From DATKZH01 sp035528065 (GTDB lineage: Bacteria > Planctomycetota > Planctomycetia > Pirellulales > Thermoguttaceae), in NCBI GenBank assembly GCA_035528065.1, contig DATKZH010000207.1:1-64000 (forward strand): a stretch of DNA of 64,000 bases, read 5' to 3'. The notes under the pieces are model-generated. The model had not been told where the DNA came from. It searched no databases and worked only from the letters and a program-made list of their open reading frames with translations. Each line of letters begins with the position of its first letter. Position 1 is the first letter of the stretch. Shown one piece after another: positions 18,989 through 28,756 of the stretch. The position numbers and the translations under genes were made by a program.

Positions 18989-21900
18989 ATCATCCAGGAG
19001 GTCCCGCAGCTTCCTGCCGGAGAGGAAGAGGTCCAACTCGTCGAAGCCCTCGAAGTACTCGTCGTTGGTGGTCTTCCCCGTCAGCGAGGCGGTGAATTGC
19101 TGGTGATTGGAGTCCAGGACGTCGTCGTCGAGGTCCTCGGCCAGTAACTGCGCGTAGACGTCTGCGAGATTCGTTTCCTGGGTCCGGAAGTGCAGCACCA
19201 AGTCGAGGTCCCCGTCATCATCGATGTCTTCCAGCGCGCTGTGAACCGCCTCGGCCTCAGCAAACAGCACGGTGCTAGCATCCACCAGAGAGGCGTCGAA
19301 CACGTCCGTGGTGAGGATGGCCACCGTGATCACGCCCTGGCTGGCCAGATTGATGGGGTTGGAATCGCTGCCGGGCTTGACGTCGATCTGGACGGGCACG
19401 CGGGGCAGCACTTCGGCATTTGAGAACTCGGACGTGTTGCCGGTCGGGTCGGTAGCGGTGGCGGTAATCACTTTCTCGGAAACCGTGACCGCTGCCAAGA
19501 CGACGTCAAAACTGACGTTCCCGGCTGCGTCGGTGGTCACGACGGCCGAGCCAAGCCATCGCTCGCCTTCGCCAAATCCAGACGGGTCGGCCTCGCTGCT
19601 GACGTAGAAGTCCAGCGTGAAGACAAGCCCCGGCGTGGTGTTGAGGCTTCCGACCACGCGGGTCGTAGCGCCGGGCTGCGCGAGCGAGATCACCGGAGCG
19701 TTCTGCAGGCAGTTTGGCCCAGTATCGGCATCGCCGGGGTCATTGGGCGTAGCGCCGTCTTCGCCCAAGTCGATTGCCAAGTCGCCGTTGGAATAGATGG
19801 CGTTTGCACGAACGGCGTTCCCGGTAGTCCCGTCTTCGCCGACGGCTACGCCGTCTTGCCCGTTGAAAGCAATCGTGTTGGCCTCCGCGGCGGAGCCACC
19901 CACCGTGTTCCCTTGGGCTCCGCCGCCAATGCGTACGCCCGGTCCGCTGTTGCCCAAGTCGATCGTGCCCGTCACGTCCGTTCCGATGCAGTTCTGCACG
20001 AGGACGTTCGCGTTGGTGCCCGTGTCGTGGATGTTGACGCCTTTGCCATTGTTGCCGCCGATCACATTCTGCTCGACGCGGTTGGAGCCCGCGCCTCCGG
20101 AAATGTACACGCCGCCGCGGTGATAGGAACCGTCAGGCCCGAACCCGTTGCCAATCGCCACGGTTGCGCTGACGTCGGTGCCGATGTAGTTGCCGGCGAT
20201 GGTGTTGTAGTCGCTTCCGGCGGCTTTGATGCCGACGCCCGAGCCGCCGTTCCCGGAAATGACGTTGCGTTCCGCCTCATCGCTTACGCCGTTACCGTCG
20301 GTTCCTACGCGGTTCGATTGCGGCCCGGGGCCCCAAGACCGGATGTCGATGATCACGCCGTCCATCAAGTTACCCAGCGGTTGCGTGCCGGTTGCGTCGG
20401 TTCCGATCAGGTTGCCGGCGATGACGTTGCTATTGGTGCCGGACTTGGCGATGCGAACGCCGTAACCGTCCCCGGTGTTTCCGGAGATAAGGTTACTCTC
20501 CAGGTGATCCGAGATGCCGTTTCCGTCCGTCCCGACGATGTTGTGGTTTGCCCGGTTGATGAGATCGACTCCGCCGTTGTTGGGGATAGCGGCACTTCCC
20601 ACCGCGTTCGTGCCGATGAAGTTGCCGGCGACGATGTTGGAATGGGCTTCAGGGCCGCCGATTCGCACGCCACAATAGCCGTTTCCGGAGATCAGATTGC
20701 CTTCGACGGCATCTCCCTGTCCGTCGCCGTCCGTGCCGATCCAGTTGGCCTGGGCGCTGTAGCTCAGCACTACCCCCTCCCTGCCGTTTCCAAGGGCCAC
20801 CGTTCCCGTTGCATCCGTGCCAATGTAGTTGCCGGCCACTTTGTTGCGCGTTGCTTCGGGGTATTGGAAATAGATCCCGCTTTCGGCGTTCCCTGAAATG
20901 ACGTTTCGCTCAGCCGCATCGGCAACGCCGTCTCCATCCGTTCCGACCAGGTTCTCGGCCGCGCTGCCTATCCCTACGCCTGCGGCGCCGTTACCCAGAG
21001 CACTCGTTCCATCTCTATTCGTGCCGATGAAGTTCCCGGCAATGATGTTCGCATCGCTCCCTGCGCCGGCAATGTCAATTCCATACGATCCATTGCCGGA
21101 GATGACGTTGCGTTCGGCCTGGTCGGCCTTGGTGTCACCATCGGTGCCGATGAGGTTCTCTCGGGAAGCGTTGCCAATGGACACTCCTGAGGCGGTGTTA
21201 CCGAGTAAGAAGGCCCCACTGGCATCCGTCCCGATGTAGTTCCCGGCCACAATATTCTGCGTTGCTTCGTAAAGCATTAGGATCCCGCTGCCTCCGTTGC
21301 CGGAGATAACGTTGCGCTCGGCCTCGTCCGCAACACCGCTTCCGTCCGTTCCGATACGATTCCTGGCGCCGTAGTGGATTCCGATGCCGTCATCACCGTT
21401 GCCGATTGCCAGTGTCCCGGTTGCGTCCGTGCCGATGAAGTTTCCGGCAATGATGTTGGCATCGTTCCCTACGCCGGCGATGCTGATTCCATCCACTCCG
21501 TTGCCGGAGATGACGTTGCGTTCGGCCTGGTCGGCCTCGCCGTCACCATCGGTGCCGATGAGGTTCTCTCGGGAAGCGTTGCCAATGGACACTCCTGAGC
21601 CGGTGTTTGCAAGTGCGAAGGCACCACTGGCATCCGTGCCGATGTAGTTGCCGGCCACGATATTGTGCGTTGCTCCGTAAAGCATTCGGATCCCGCTGCC
21701 AGCATTGCCGGAGATGACGTTTCGCTCGGCCTCGTCCGCAACCCCGTTTCCGTCCGTTCCGATACGATTCCTGTCGCCGTAGTGGATTCTGATGCCGTCA
21801 TCACCGTTGCCGATTGCGAGTGTCCCGGTTGCGTCTATGCCGATGAAGTTTCCGGCGACAATGTTGTTATCAGTACCCGCCACGGCGATACGAACGCCGA

Positions 21901-23038
21901 ATCCCCCATTTCCGGAGATGACGTTGCGTTCCGCCTGGTCCCCTTGGCCGTCTCCATTCGTGCCGACGACGTTGAGCCGAGCACCGTTGGTGACCGACAC
22001 GCCGTGTCCTTGTTTTCCGAGGGCCTTCTGGCCGGTGACATCCACACCGACAAGATTTCCGGCGACGACGTTTTCGTTGCAGTTCTGGCCGTCAACGCGA
22101 ACCCCGGTTCCGTTGTTTCCAGAAATCACGTTGCCTTCCATGTCGTCGGCTATGCCATTGCCATCGGTGCCGATAAGGTTCTGGCTGGGGCCGGCATCGT
22201 CGTACCAGTTGATGAGCCGCACGCCGCCGCCGTTGCCCAACGGCGAGGCACCGGCCACGTCGGTGCCGATGAGATTGCCCGCCACGACGTTTCCGTCACT
22301 TCCTTCGCCGAGGATATTGACCCCAAACTCGCCGTTGCCCGAGATGAGGTTCCGTTGGGCCGCGTCAAGCGTCCCGCCGCCGGCGACTCCAATCCAGTTT
22401 GAGCCGACGTGAGCGACCTCTACGCCCTGGCCGCCGTTTCCAAGCGCAGTCGTGCCCCACACATCCGTGCCGAGGAAGCAACCCTCGATGGCATTGCCTC
22501 CGCTGGTTGCAAGCTTGACGCCGTTACTCTGGAAGCGGTTGATCGCGAGTCCTCGCACGGTACTGCCACCGCCCGTGATTACTAGCCCGCTTGCGACACG
22601 CGCGTAGCTGCCGTCCAACTCGATCTTCAGCACAGTGTTCAGGCCGCTGCCGGTCGGATTGGTGTTCGGCTGCGCATCGGGCTGGGTGTAGCCGTCGATG
22701 ACCACGGGGTTTGTGATTGTGGGGAGTTGGGAGACCGGTCGGATGGTAAACGCACCGGCGGGCCCGTTGGCGGCGTTGTAACCAAGATCGCCTTCGCCCA
22801 TGTTGAACGCAATAGTGTCCGCCACGGCATCCGCATTGGCGAGCTCTATCGCCCACCGGAGCGATCCCTCTCCACTATCGAGAGTGTTCGTCACCGTAAA
22901 CGTGGAAAGCACCAGCCGGTTCTCCAGGGCTTCGAGCGCGAGGCTTCGCGGCTTTGTGCACAAATGCTCGCTGCGGTGCCTCAAGCTTGATTTCGACGAG
23001 GATCGGCGACGATCGCCCCGAGAGCGAAAGATGTTCAT
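18977..23038 (-). CDS. giant surface protein with parallel beta-helix repeats
   Basis: 1353 aa from the ATG at 23038, eight bases after GGAGGGGG. The N-terminus is basic and carries LEALENRLVLS, the planctomycete export/anchoring motif (LEPR-XLL type). After TNTLDSGEGSLRWAI come about sixteen ~68-residue repeats of the form RNVISGN...GI...NIVAGNYIGTDATGT.ALGN, which build a right-handed beta-helix as in NosD/pectate-lyase-like proteins. The C-terminal ~170 residues have IDVKPGSDSNPINL and DIDDDGDLDLVLHF, a module common in planctomycete secreted proteins. A structural or adhesive surface role is inferred. The stop codon is supplied by sequence of the integrase remnant, so the last residues (DLTA) may not be original. 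Confidence 0.9.
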   Translation of the reverse strand: MNIFRSRGDRRRSSSKSSLRHRSEHLCTKPRSLALEALENRLVLSTFTVTNTLDSGEGSLRWAIELANADAVADTIAFNMGEGDLGYNAANGPAGAFTIRPVSQLPTITNPVVIDGYTQPDAQPNTNPTGSGLNTVLKIELDGSYARVASGLVITGGGSTVRGLAINRFQSNGVKLATSGGNAIEGCFLGTDVWGTTALGNGGQGVEVAHVGSNWIGVAGGGTLDAAQRNLISGNGEFGVNILGEGSDGNVVAGNLIGTDVAGASPLGNGGGVRLINWYDDAGPSQNLIGTDGNGIADDMEGNVISGNNGTGVRVDGQNCNENVVAGNLVGVDVTGQKALGKQGHGVSVTNGARLNVVGTNGDGQGDQAERNVISGNGGFGVRIAVAGTDNNIVAGNFIGIDATGTLAIGNGDDGIRIHYGDRNRIGTDGNGVADEAERNVISGNAGSGIRMLYGATHNIVAGNYIGTDASGAFALANTGSGVSIGNASRENLIGTDGDGEADQAERNVISGNGVDGISIAGVGNDANIIAGNFIGTDATGTLAIGNGDDGIGIHYGARNRIGTDGSGVADEAERNVISGNGGSGILMLYEATQNIVAGNYIGTDASGAFLLGNTASGVSIGNASRENLIGTDGDTKADQAERNVISGNGSYGIDIAGAGSDANIIAGNFIGTNRDGTSALGNGAAGVGIGSAAENLVGTDGDGVADAAERNVISGNAESGIYFQYPEATRNKVAGNYIGTDATGTVALGNGREGVVLSYSAQANWIGTDGDGQGDAVEGNLISGNGYCGVRIGGPEAHSNIVAGNFIGTNAVGSAAIPNNGGVDLINRANHNIVGTDGNGISDHLESNLISGNTGDGYGVRIAKSGTNSNVIAGNLIGTDATGTQPLGNLMDGVIIDIRSWGPGPQSNRVGTDGNGVSDEAERNVISGNGGSGVGIKAAGSDYNTIAGNYIGTDVSATVAIGNGFGPDGSYHRGGVYISGGAGSNRVEQNVIGGNNGKGVNIHDTGTNANVLVQNCIGTDVTGTIDLGNSGPGVRIGGGAQGNTVGGSAAEANTIAFNGQDGVAVGEDGTTGNAVRANAIYSNGDLAIDLGEDGATPNDPGDADTGPNCLQNAPVISLAQPGATTRVVGSLNTTPGLVFTLDFYVSSEADPSGFGEGERWLGSAVVTTDAAGNVSFDVVLAAVTVSEKVITATATDPTGNTSEFSNAEVLPRVPVQIDVKPGSDSNPINLASQGVITVAILTTDVFDASLVDASTVLFAEAEAVHSALEDIDDDGDLDLVLHFRTQETNLADVYAQLLAEDLDDDVLDSNHQQFTASLTGKTTNDEYFEGFDELDLFLSGRKLRDLLDDLTA
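21101..22324 (-). repeat. 408-bp higher-order repeat inside the beta-helix gene
   Basis: The same stretch (plus strand GATGACGTTGCGTTC.GCCTGGTC) begins at 21101, 21509 and 21917, exactly 408 bases (136 codons, two helix repeats) apart. The units beginning at 21101 and 21509 are nearly identical over the next ~160 bases. Recent in-frame unit duplication is the simplest reading; the third unit is more diverged and its right-hand limit is approximate. Confidence 0.75.
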
Positions 23039-23275
23039 CCCAAGACCCCCTCCGATTCGTATGTCCGTACCCCTGATTTTGTGGGCCACTTTCAGCTACT
23101 ATGTTTGCCGCGACGCAACATGTCAAGTCGAGCAGTCCAGAGTCTGGAAATCAGAGAATCCCTGCCATCGGGGGGCGCAGGTTTCCCCCGAGCGCGTAGC
23201 AGGGACCAGAATTCAGCGTGTTCGGGCGAACATCTTGGCAGAACTGTTTTGCCAAGCTTCTGAGGGGGGCGAAAT

Positions 23276-24571
23276 CTACGCCGTTTCGCGCTTGGGCCGA
23301 TCGAGGATTTCGATGCGGACGCGTTCGATGCGGCGGCGGGTGGCTTCGAGGATGGTGATGCGGACGTTTTGCCAGAGGAGCTGTTCCTTGACGATGGGGA
23401 CGTGGCCGAGCTCGGTGAAGACGAAGCCGCCGATGGTGTCGAAGTCGCCGTCGTCGGGGAGCTGGAGGGCGAGACGCTCGTTGATCTCGTCGATGTGGAC
23501 TTTGCCCAGGGCCTCGGCGGTTCGGTCGTCGATCTCGCGGATGCCGTCGACGAGGTCTTTGTCCGACTCGTCGATGATCTCGCCGACGATCTCCTCGAGC
23601 ACGTCCTCCATGGTCACTAGCCCGGAAACCCCACCGTACTCGTCAAGCACCACGACCATGTGGTTCCGGGTCTGCTGGAACTCCTGGAGGAGCACGTCGA
23701 CGGGCTTGGTTTCCGGCACGAAGACGGGCTCTCGCAGAAGCGACGTCCACGGCGTGCGGGGCTCGGCCGGGCCCTTGGCCAGCTCGGGCAGGAGGTCCTT
23801 GGTATGGAGGACGCCGACGACGTCGTCGCGGTTCTTGTCGTGCGCGGGGATTCGCGTGTGCGGGACCTTGACCACGAACTGGAGCATCTCCTGCCAAGAG
23901 AGCGAGACGGCCATGGAGACCATGTCGGTCCGGGGGGTCATGATCTCGGAGACGACCACGTCGCTCAGCTCGATCACGCCTTCGATCATCTCTCGGGCGT
24001 CTTCTTCGAGCAGGCCCTCGCGATGTCCTTCGGTGACGATGGTGCGGATCTCGTCCTCGAACGATTCTTCGTCGGGGACCTCGGGCAGCCGGCCGGCCAC
24101 GCGGTGGAAGACCGTGTCGACGAAGCGGGCTCCCAACACCAGCGGGGCCAACAGCACGCTGACCGTCCGCCAAAACGGCCAGGTGTAGTACAGCAGCGGC
24201 TCGGCCCAAAGGCGTGCGACCGCCCAGGGGATCCAGATCTCGGTCGCCAGAAGCATCGGGGCGCCCACGGCGATGGTGGCGACCAGCAGCGTCCAACTGA
24301 TGCGCCCGTCGGCCTGAAGCTCGAGGCAGACCCAGAACGCGGCGGAAGTGATCAGCTCGGCGGTGGCAATCACCTGGAGGGTTTCGGCGGCCAAGCCGGC
24401 CTGGTCGTGTTGCTTGAGGATCTGACCGAGTCGGTTCAGCGCACCGCGGCGGGCGCAGATCTCCTCGAGCTCGTGGCGGGAGAACTCGGCCAGCGACCTG
24501 GCTCCGATCGCGGCCAGGCACGTCAGCACCAGGCCGCCGACGGCGAGCCAGAAGACGAAGTCGGGAGTCAC
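23276..24571 (-). CDS. CNNM/HlyC-CorC family protein with CBS pair
   Basis: 431 aa from the GTG at 24571, whose bases overlap the stop of ybeY (GTGA). N-terminal DUF21-type membrane domain with about three to four helices (VFWLAVGGLVLTCLAAIGA, LLVATIAVGAPMLLATEIW), then a CBS pair (EIMTPRTDMVSMAVSLSWQE; DDVVGVLHTKDLL; NHMVVVLDEYGGVSGLVTME) and a C-terminal CorC_HlyC domain (GDFDTIGGFVFTELGHVP). Related proteins are Mg2+/Co2+ exporters or act in membrane repair; the actual substrate is not shown. It closes the phoH operon, a place where CorC-type genes commonly occur. Confidence 0.9.
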   Translation of the reverse strand: MTPDFVFWLAVGGLVLTCLAAIGARSLAEFSRHELEEICARRGALNRLGQILKQHDQAGLAAETLQVIATAELITSAAFWVCLELQADGRISWTLLVATIAVGAPMLLATEIWIPWAVARLWAEPLLYYTWPFWRTVSVLLAPLVLGARFVDTVFHRVAGRLPEVPDEESFEDEIRTIVTEGHREGLLEEDAREMIEGVIELSDVVVSEIMTPRTDMVSMAVSLSWQEMLQFVVKVPHTRIPAHDKNRDDVVGVLHTKDLLPELAKGPAEPRTPWTSLLREPVFVPETKPVDVLLQEFQQTRNHMVVVLDEYGGVSGLVTMEDVLEEIVGEIIDESDKDLVDGIREIDDRTAEALGKVHIDEINERLALQLPDDGDFDTIGGFVFTELGHVPIVKEQLLWQNVRITILEATRRRIERVRIEILDRPKRETA

Positions 24572-25083
24572 GGGAGTTGGCTTCCTCCGGAAGTTGGGCG
24601 GGCGGACCGGGCGGCGGGGGTCGGCTCGTGGTCGGCGTCGTCGTGCTCCTCGTATCGCGGCTCGAGCCCGAAGCGCCCCAGGCACGCCCGTTCCCGGGCC
24701 TGCATCGCGGCGCGGTCGTCGGGCGTCCGGTCGTCGTAGCCCACCAGGTGGAGCGTGCCGTGGATCACGTAGAGGAGCAGCTCGTCGGCGGCCGGCCAGG
24801 CGAAGCGAGGGGCGGTGCGGCAGGCCGTGTCGGCGCTGACGACGACTTCGCCCTCCAGCCGCTCGGCGGAACGCTCCAGGACGAAACTGAGGACGTCGGT
24901 CGGATCGTCGTGGCTCAGATACTGCCGATTCAACTGGTGGATCGTGGGATCGTCGACCACGGCGACGCCAATCTCGGCCTCGCCGAACGACGCCTCGTCG
25001 AGGATCATCCGCACGGCCTCGCGGAGCCGAGACTCGTCGACCGCAAGCGCCGTTTGCCGGTTGGTGACGTGGATGGTGATCAC
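24568..25083 (-). CDS. ybeY: endoribonuclease YbeY (rRNA maturation)
   Basis: 171 aa, starting at GTG 25083. YbeY is a single-strand endoribonuclease needed for 16S rRNA 3' maturation and ribosome quality control. The core DDPTIHQLNRQYLSHDDPTD and VLSFVLE are typical. The metal site reads HGTLHLVGYDD: H108 and H112 are kept but the third zinc ligand, normally His after GYD, is D118. The C-terminal ~35 residues are an Asp/Pro-rich extension. It overlaps the CNNM gene by four bases and lies downstream of the HD gene, from which it is separated by the heptanucleotide repeat tract. Confidence 0.93.
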   Translation of the reverse strand: MITIHVTNRQTALAVDESRLREAVRMILDEASFGEAEIGVAVVDDPTIHQLNRQYLSHDDPTDVLSFVLERSAERLEGEVVVSADTACRTAPRFAWPAADELLLYVIHGTLHLVGYDDRTPDDRAAMQARERACLGRFGLEPRYEEHDDADHEPTPAARSARPTSGGSQLP

Positions 25084-25099
25084 TTAAGGTTCATGCTGG

Positions 25100-25238
<139 letters not shown>

Positions 25239-25452
25239 GGTGGAATGGGGGACGAGCAGGCATCGCTGTCGGGAGAGTGGGAGAGGGAATGGTTCGCCGC
25301 GACGTCACAACCGGTCTCCGGGCGTTGTGCAGGAGCAAGCATCGGGCAATGTCCATCACATCTCCTCGGCCCCTTATCCCTCATCCTCCTATCACTCAAC
25401 AATAAACTCTCAACCATAAACTCTCAACCGTAAACTCTCAACCGTCAACCCT

Positions 25453-27150
25453 TCACGCCGTTCTCTGGTCGGGGTATTTGATGCGGCCGTGGTAGTTGGC
25501 CACGAGGGACTTGACGATGCTTTGCTCGACGGTGCGGAGTTGCGGGAGGCTGAGGCCGCTTTCGTCGAACTGGCCGTCTTGGAGCTTTCGGTCGGTGACT
25601 TCGCGGACCACGCTTTCGATCCGCGCCGGGGCGGGATCGACGAGCGAGCGGCAGGCGCTTTCGGCGGCATCGGCGAGCATCAGCACGCCGGCTTCCCGGG
25701 TCTGCGGTTTCGGTCCGGGGTAGCGGAAGGTGCTCTCTTCGACGCCGTTCCCGTTCGGGTCGGAGCGGCTCTGCTCGTTCGCCCGATCGAAGAAGTACTC
25801 GACCAGCGTGGTGCCGTGGTGCTGTTCGATCAACTGGACGATGGCGTCGGGGAGTTTGTGCTGTCGGGCGAGGTCGGCGCCGTCCTTGACGTGGGCCACG
25901 ATCACCAGGGTGCTCATGGCGGGGACGAGCCCGTCATGGCAGTTGTCGCCGGGCGGCTGGTTTTCGATGAAGTAGACGGGCTTGAGCATCTTGCCGATGT
26001 CGTGGAAGTAGGCGCCGACGCGGACCAGAAGCCCCCACGCGCCGATGGCGTCGGCGGCGGCCTCGGCGATCGAGCCGACGATGATCGAATGGTTGTACGT
26101 GCCGGGGGCCCGGTTGACGAGTTGCTGTAACAGGGGATGGGAGACGTCGCCAAGCTCCAGAAGGCTCATGTCGGTGAGCACGCCGAACAGCCGCTCGATG
26201 AAGAACAACAGGCTGGTCATCAGGATCCCGGCCCCCAGCGTGCAAAGGGCGGTCACCCCTGCGGCTTTCAGCAGCGCCGGATTGATCGACTGGTTGTCGA
26301 TGATCGCCACGGCGATCGAGAGCAGGAAGGCGGCCAGGCCGGCGAACGCGCCCACGTAGATCAACTTGCTGCGGTTGCGGATTCGCCCCAGCGGGAGGAT
26401 GGCCGTGGTGGTCACGCCCATGAGGACCAACGCCGATCCCAGGCCCTGCCCGAGACCCATCACCAGGATCGCGGTCGCCACGCCGGCGAACAACAGGGCC
26501 AACTGCCGGCGGTACGCAATGGCCACGGTCTGGCCGAACAGGATGAGAGGGAGAATCTCCGCCCGCCATGAATCCCTGGCCATCCAGTACGCCACGGCAA
26601 CCGTGGCCACGGCAAGCGCCAACACCAGGCCCAGCGGCCGGATGTTCGCGATCAGACGCCGCTCGCGCGTGGACAGGTAGAGCCCGCAAAGGGCGAGCAG
26701 GCCGAGGATGATCGTCACCACCGCCAGGGCGCGAGCGAGCATCTGGACCGCGGAGCGCCGCGCGATCCAGGCTTCGTGCTCCGCGCGCAATGCCCGGACC
26801 TGCTCCTTTCGCAGCGGTTGCCCCGCTTCGGCCAACGTTTGCCCGGCCTCGTACTCGACGATCGCCGGCTCGACGGTTGCACGGGTCACCTCGGCATCGG
26901 AGATGGAGACTTCAAACGGGACACGGGCGACCAGGTCCTGCGAGGGAGTGTAGTCCTTGCGGTAGACGAACGGCGGGTGCCAACCGCGAATCACGACGCA
27001 GAGCACCAGGGCCGCCGCCACGCAGAGGCCGATTCGCAACAGGACGTCGTTCCTGCGGAGACTGGCCCCCAGTCGCTTCCAGACGCCGGGTGGCAGCTCC
27101 AACGCGGCAACGCGTTGCGATCGTGTCCTCTTCTGGCCGCCGGTGGTCAT
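25453..27150 (-). CDS. 7TM-HD (PgpH-like) HDIG membrane phosphodiesterase
   Basis: 565 aa. N-terminal anchor and extracytoplasmic 7TMR-HDED segment (to about residue 145), a block of seven or so membrane helices (about 145-325), and a cytoplasmic HD domain with NHSIIVGSIAEAAADAIG, AYFHDIGKMLKP (H383, D384) and VKDGADLARQHKLPDAI, EQHHGT. Family members such as PgpH/YqfF hydrolyse cyclic di-AMP. Position between phoH and ybeY is the classic conserved order. The start ATG at 27150 is 17 bases from the phoH stop, so co-transcription is likely. Whether this organism makes c-di-AMP cannot be judged here. Confidence 0.9.
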   Translation of the reverse strand: MTTGGQKRTRSQRVAALELPPGVWKRLGASLRRNDVLLRIGLCVAAALVLCVVIRGWHPPFVYRKDYTPSQDLVARVPFEVSISDAEVTRATVEPAIVEYEAGQTLAEAGQPLRKEQVRALRAEHEAWIARRSAVQMLARALAVVTIILGLLALCGLYLSTRERRLIANIRPLGLVLALAVATVAVAYWMARDSWRAEILPLILFGQTVAIAYRRQLALLFAGVATAILVMGLGQGLGSALVLMGVTTTAILPLGRIRNRSKLIYVGAFAGLAAFLLSIAVAIIDNQSINPALLKAAGVTALCTLGAGILMTSLLFFIERLFGVLTDMSLLELGDVSHPLLQQLVNRAPGTYNHSIIVGSIAEAAADAIGAWGLLVRVGAYFHDIGKMLKPVYFIENQPPGDNCHDGLVPAMSTLVIVAHVKDGADLARQHKLPDAIVQLIEQHHGTTLVEYFFDRANEQSRSDPNGNGVEESTFRYPGPKPQTREAGVLMLADAAESACRSLVDPAPARIESVVREVTDRKLQDGQFDESGLSLPQLRTVEQSIVKSLVANYHGRIKYPDQRTA

Positions 27151-27167
27151 CGTGCAACTCGCGTGTT

Positions 27168-28115
27168 CTACTGCCGCTTCTTCTTCCGAGGCCGCTCGTA
27201 CGCGTCGACGATCGCCTGGACCAACGGATGCCGGACGATATCGGCCCGGGCGAGCTCCACGGCCCCAATGCCCTCAATCCCGCGCAATCGTGCCACTCCG
27301 TCGATCATCCCGCTGCGGGTTTGGGGAGGGAGGTCGACCTGGGTGGTATCGCCGCAAACGACGATCTTGGAGCCGTGGCCCATCCGCGTCAAGAACATCT
27401 TCATTTGCGAGACGGTGGTGTTTTGTCCTTCGTCGAGGATAACGAACGCCTCGTTGAGCGTGCGGCCCCGCATGTAGGCCAAAGGGATCACCTCGATCAA
27501 ATCCTCGTCGGTGTACCGGCGGATCATCTCGTGTTCCATCATTTCCCGCAAGGCGTCCAACAAGGGACGCAAGTAGGGATTGATCTTGGCCTGCATGTCG
27601 CCCGGCAAAAACCCCAGGCTTTCTCCCGCCTCGACGGCCGGGCGAACCAGGACGATCTTGCGGACCCGGTCCGCCTTCAGGGAGGTCACGGCCATGGCGA
27701 CCGCCAGGTAGGTTTTGCCGGTTCCCGCCGGGCCCGTACAGAAAACCAGATCGCTGTGGCGCATCGCCTCGACGTACTTGGCCTGGCCGGGACTGCGAGG
27801 CCGGATCTGCCGGCCGGTATACACTTCCAGGGGCTGGGTGGCCGAGTAGGATCGGCCGAGGCGGACTTCGGCCAGGGCGCGAACCACGTCGTCCGGCGCG
27901 ATGACCCCATGACGGTTGGCTTGCGCCTGGAGTTGTTCGAGGACCTCCGTGGCGGAGGCGACGGCTTGCTCGTCCCCTTCCACGTGGATCCGGCCGTCGC
28001 GCGCCGAAATGCTCACGCCCAACGCGTCGCGGATCTTCCGCAAATGCTGATCGCAGGCGCCGAACAGGACCAGAAGCGCCTTGGAACTGACCACCGAAAT
28101 GGTTGTTTCGCTCAT
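27168..28115 (-). CDS. phoH: PhoH-like ATPase
   Basis: 315 aa from the ATG at 28115 (MSETTISVVS); six more codons are open upstream. KH-like N-terminal region (about 20-65), then the PhoH ATPase with Walker A GPAGTGKT (128-135), LVRPAVEAGESLGFLPGD, and Walker B AFVILDEGQNTT, plus GDTTQVDLPP. PhoH proteins are P-loop ATPases linked to RNA metabolism and often co-operate with YbeY. First gene of the conserved phoH - HD - ybeY - CNNM operon. Confidence 0.93.
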   Translation of the reverse strand: MSETTISVVSSKALLVLFGACDQHLRKIRDALGVSISARDGRIHVEGDEQAVASATEVLEQLQAQANRHGVIAPDDVVRALAEVRLGRSYSATQPLEVYTGRQIRPRSPGQAKYVEAMRHSDLVFCTGPAGTGKTYLAVAMAVTSLKADRVRKIVLVRPAVEAGESLGFLPGDMQAKINPYLRPLLDALREMMEHEMIRRYTDEDLIEVIPLAYMRGRTLNEAFVILDEGQNTTVSQMKMFLTRMGHGSKIVVCGDTTQVDLPPQTRSGMIDGVARLRGIEGIGAVELARADIVRHPLVQAIVDAYERPRKKKRQ

Positions 28116-28363
28116 CAAAATCCATGCCGGCACGCCGTCCGGCCCAACCCCGCGGGAAGACCCTCCCTAAACACTCTACTATAGCTGAATTGCGGCAGGG
28201 AGCACCAGATACGCAAAGGCGATTTTCCTAAGCCGTTGTTGCAACGAGAGTTACAGAGCCCCGACCGGGTCCAGAGGAGGTCGACTCTCGTCTCATGAGC
28301 GTCGCAAGGGAACATGGCATCGAGATCAGCCAGGCACCCCTCCGTAAGCGGGGGGTAGGATAC

Positions 28364-28756
28364 TCAGAAATCATCCAGCCCTGCGATGTACGTGTGACAG
28401 TGTGGACAGATGTGGATCTCCGCCACGATCTCCTGGTTGCAGTGAGGGCAGCTCTTTTTTGGAGGGGAGGGCCCGCCACCGAATGTCCCGGCTTCCCCAA
28501 CCGGAGAGACTTGGTCCTTCAGAGCACGCGGTGTGTCGGCGGCCGCCAGATCCGATACGTCGGTCAACTTGCGGCCGGCTTTGCTCGGATCGTAGGCCCC
28601 GAGGATACTCATGATCGCGTCTTCAGAGAGCTGGTCGTCGGAAGGCTTGGGCACCCGAACCCGGGACTTGCACACCGGACAGAGCCCCGCTTTTCCGGCG
28701 TACTCATCGGATACCTTCAGCACGTGTCCGTTCGGACAAACAACCTGGATCGACAT
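28364..28756 (-). CDS. planctomycete double zinc-ribbon protein
   Basis: 130 aa from the ATG at 28756, seven bases after GGAGGG; upstream open frame is not used. N-terminal MSIQVVCPNGHVLKVSDEYA with C7, then LCPVC (C26, C29); C-terminal SCPHCNQEI and ICPHCHTYI. The two treble-clef or ribbon-like cysteine sets flank an acidic linker. Small proteins with this N-terminus are common in planctomycetes but functionally unknown; nucleic-acid or protein binding is a guess. Stands between phoH and cdsA, same strand. Confidence 0.75.
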   Translation of the reverse strand: MSIQVVCPNGHVLKVSDEYAGKAGLCPVCKSRVRVPKPSDDQLSEDAIMSILGAYDPSKAGRKLTDVSDLAAADTPRALKDQVSPVGEAGTFGGGPSPPKKSCPHCNQEIVAEIHICPHCHTYIAGLDDF

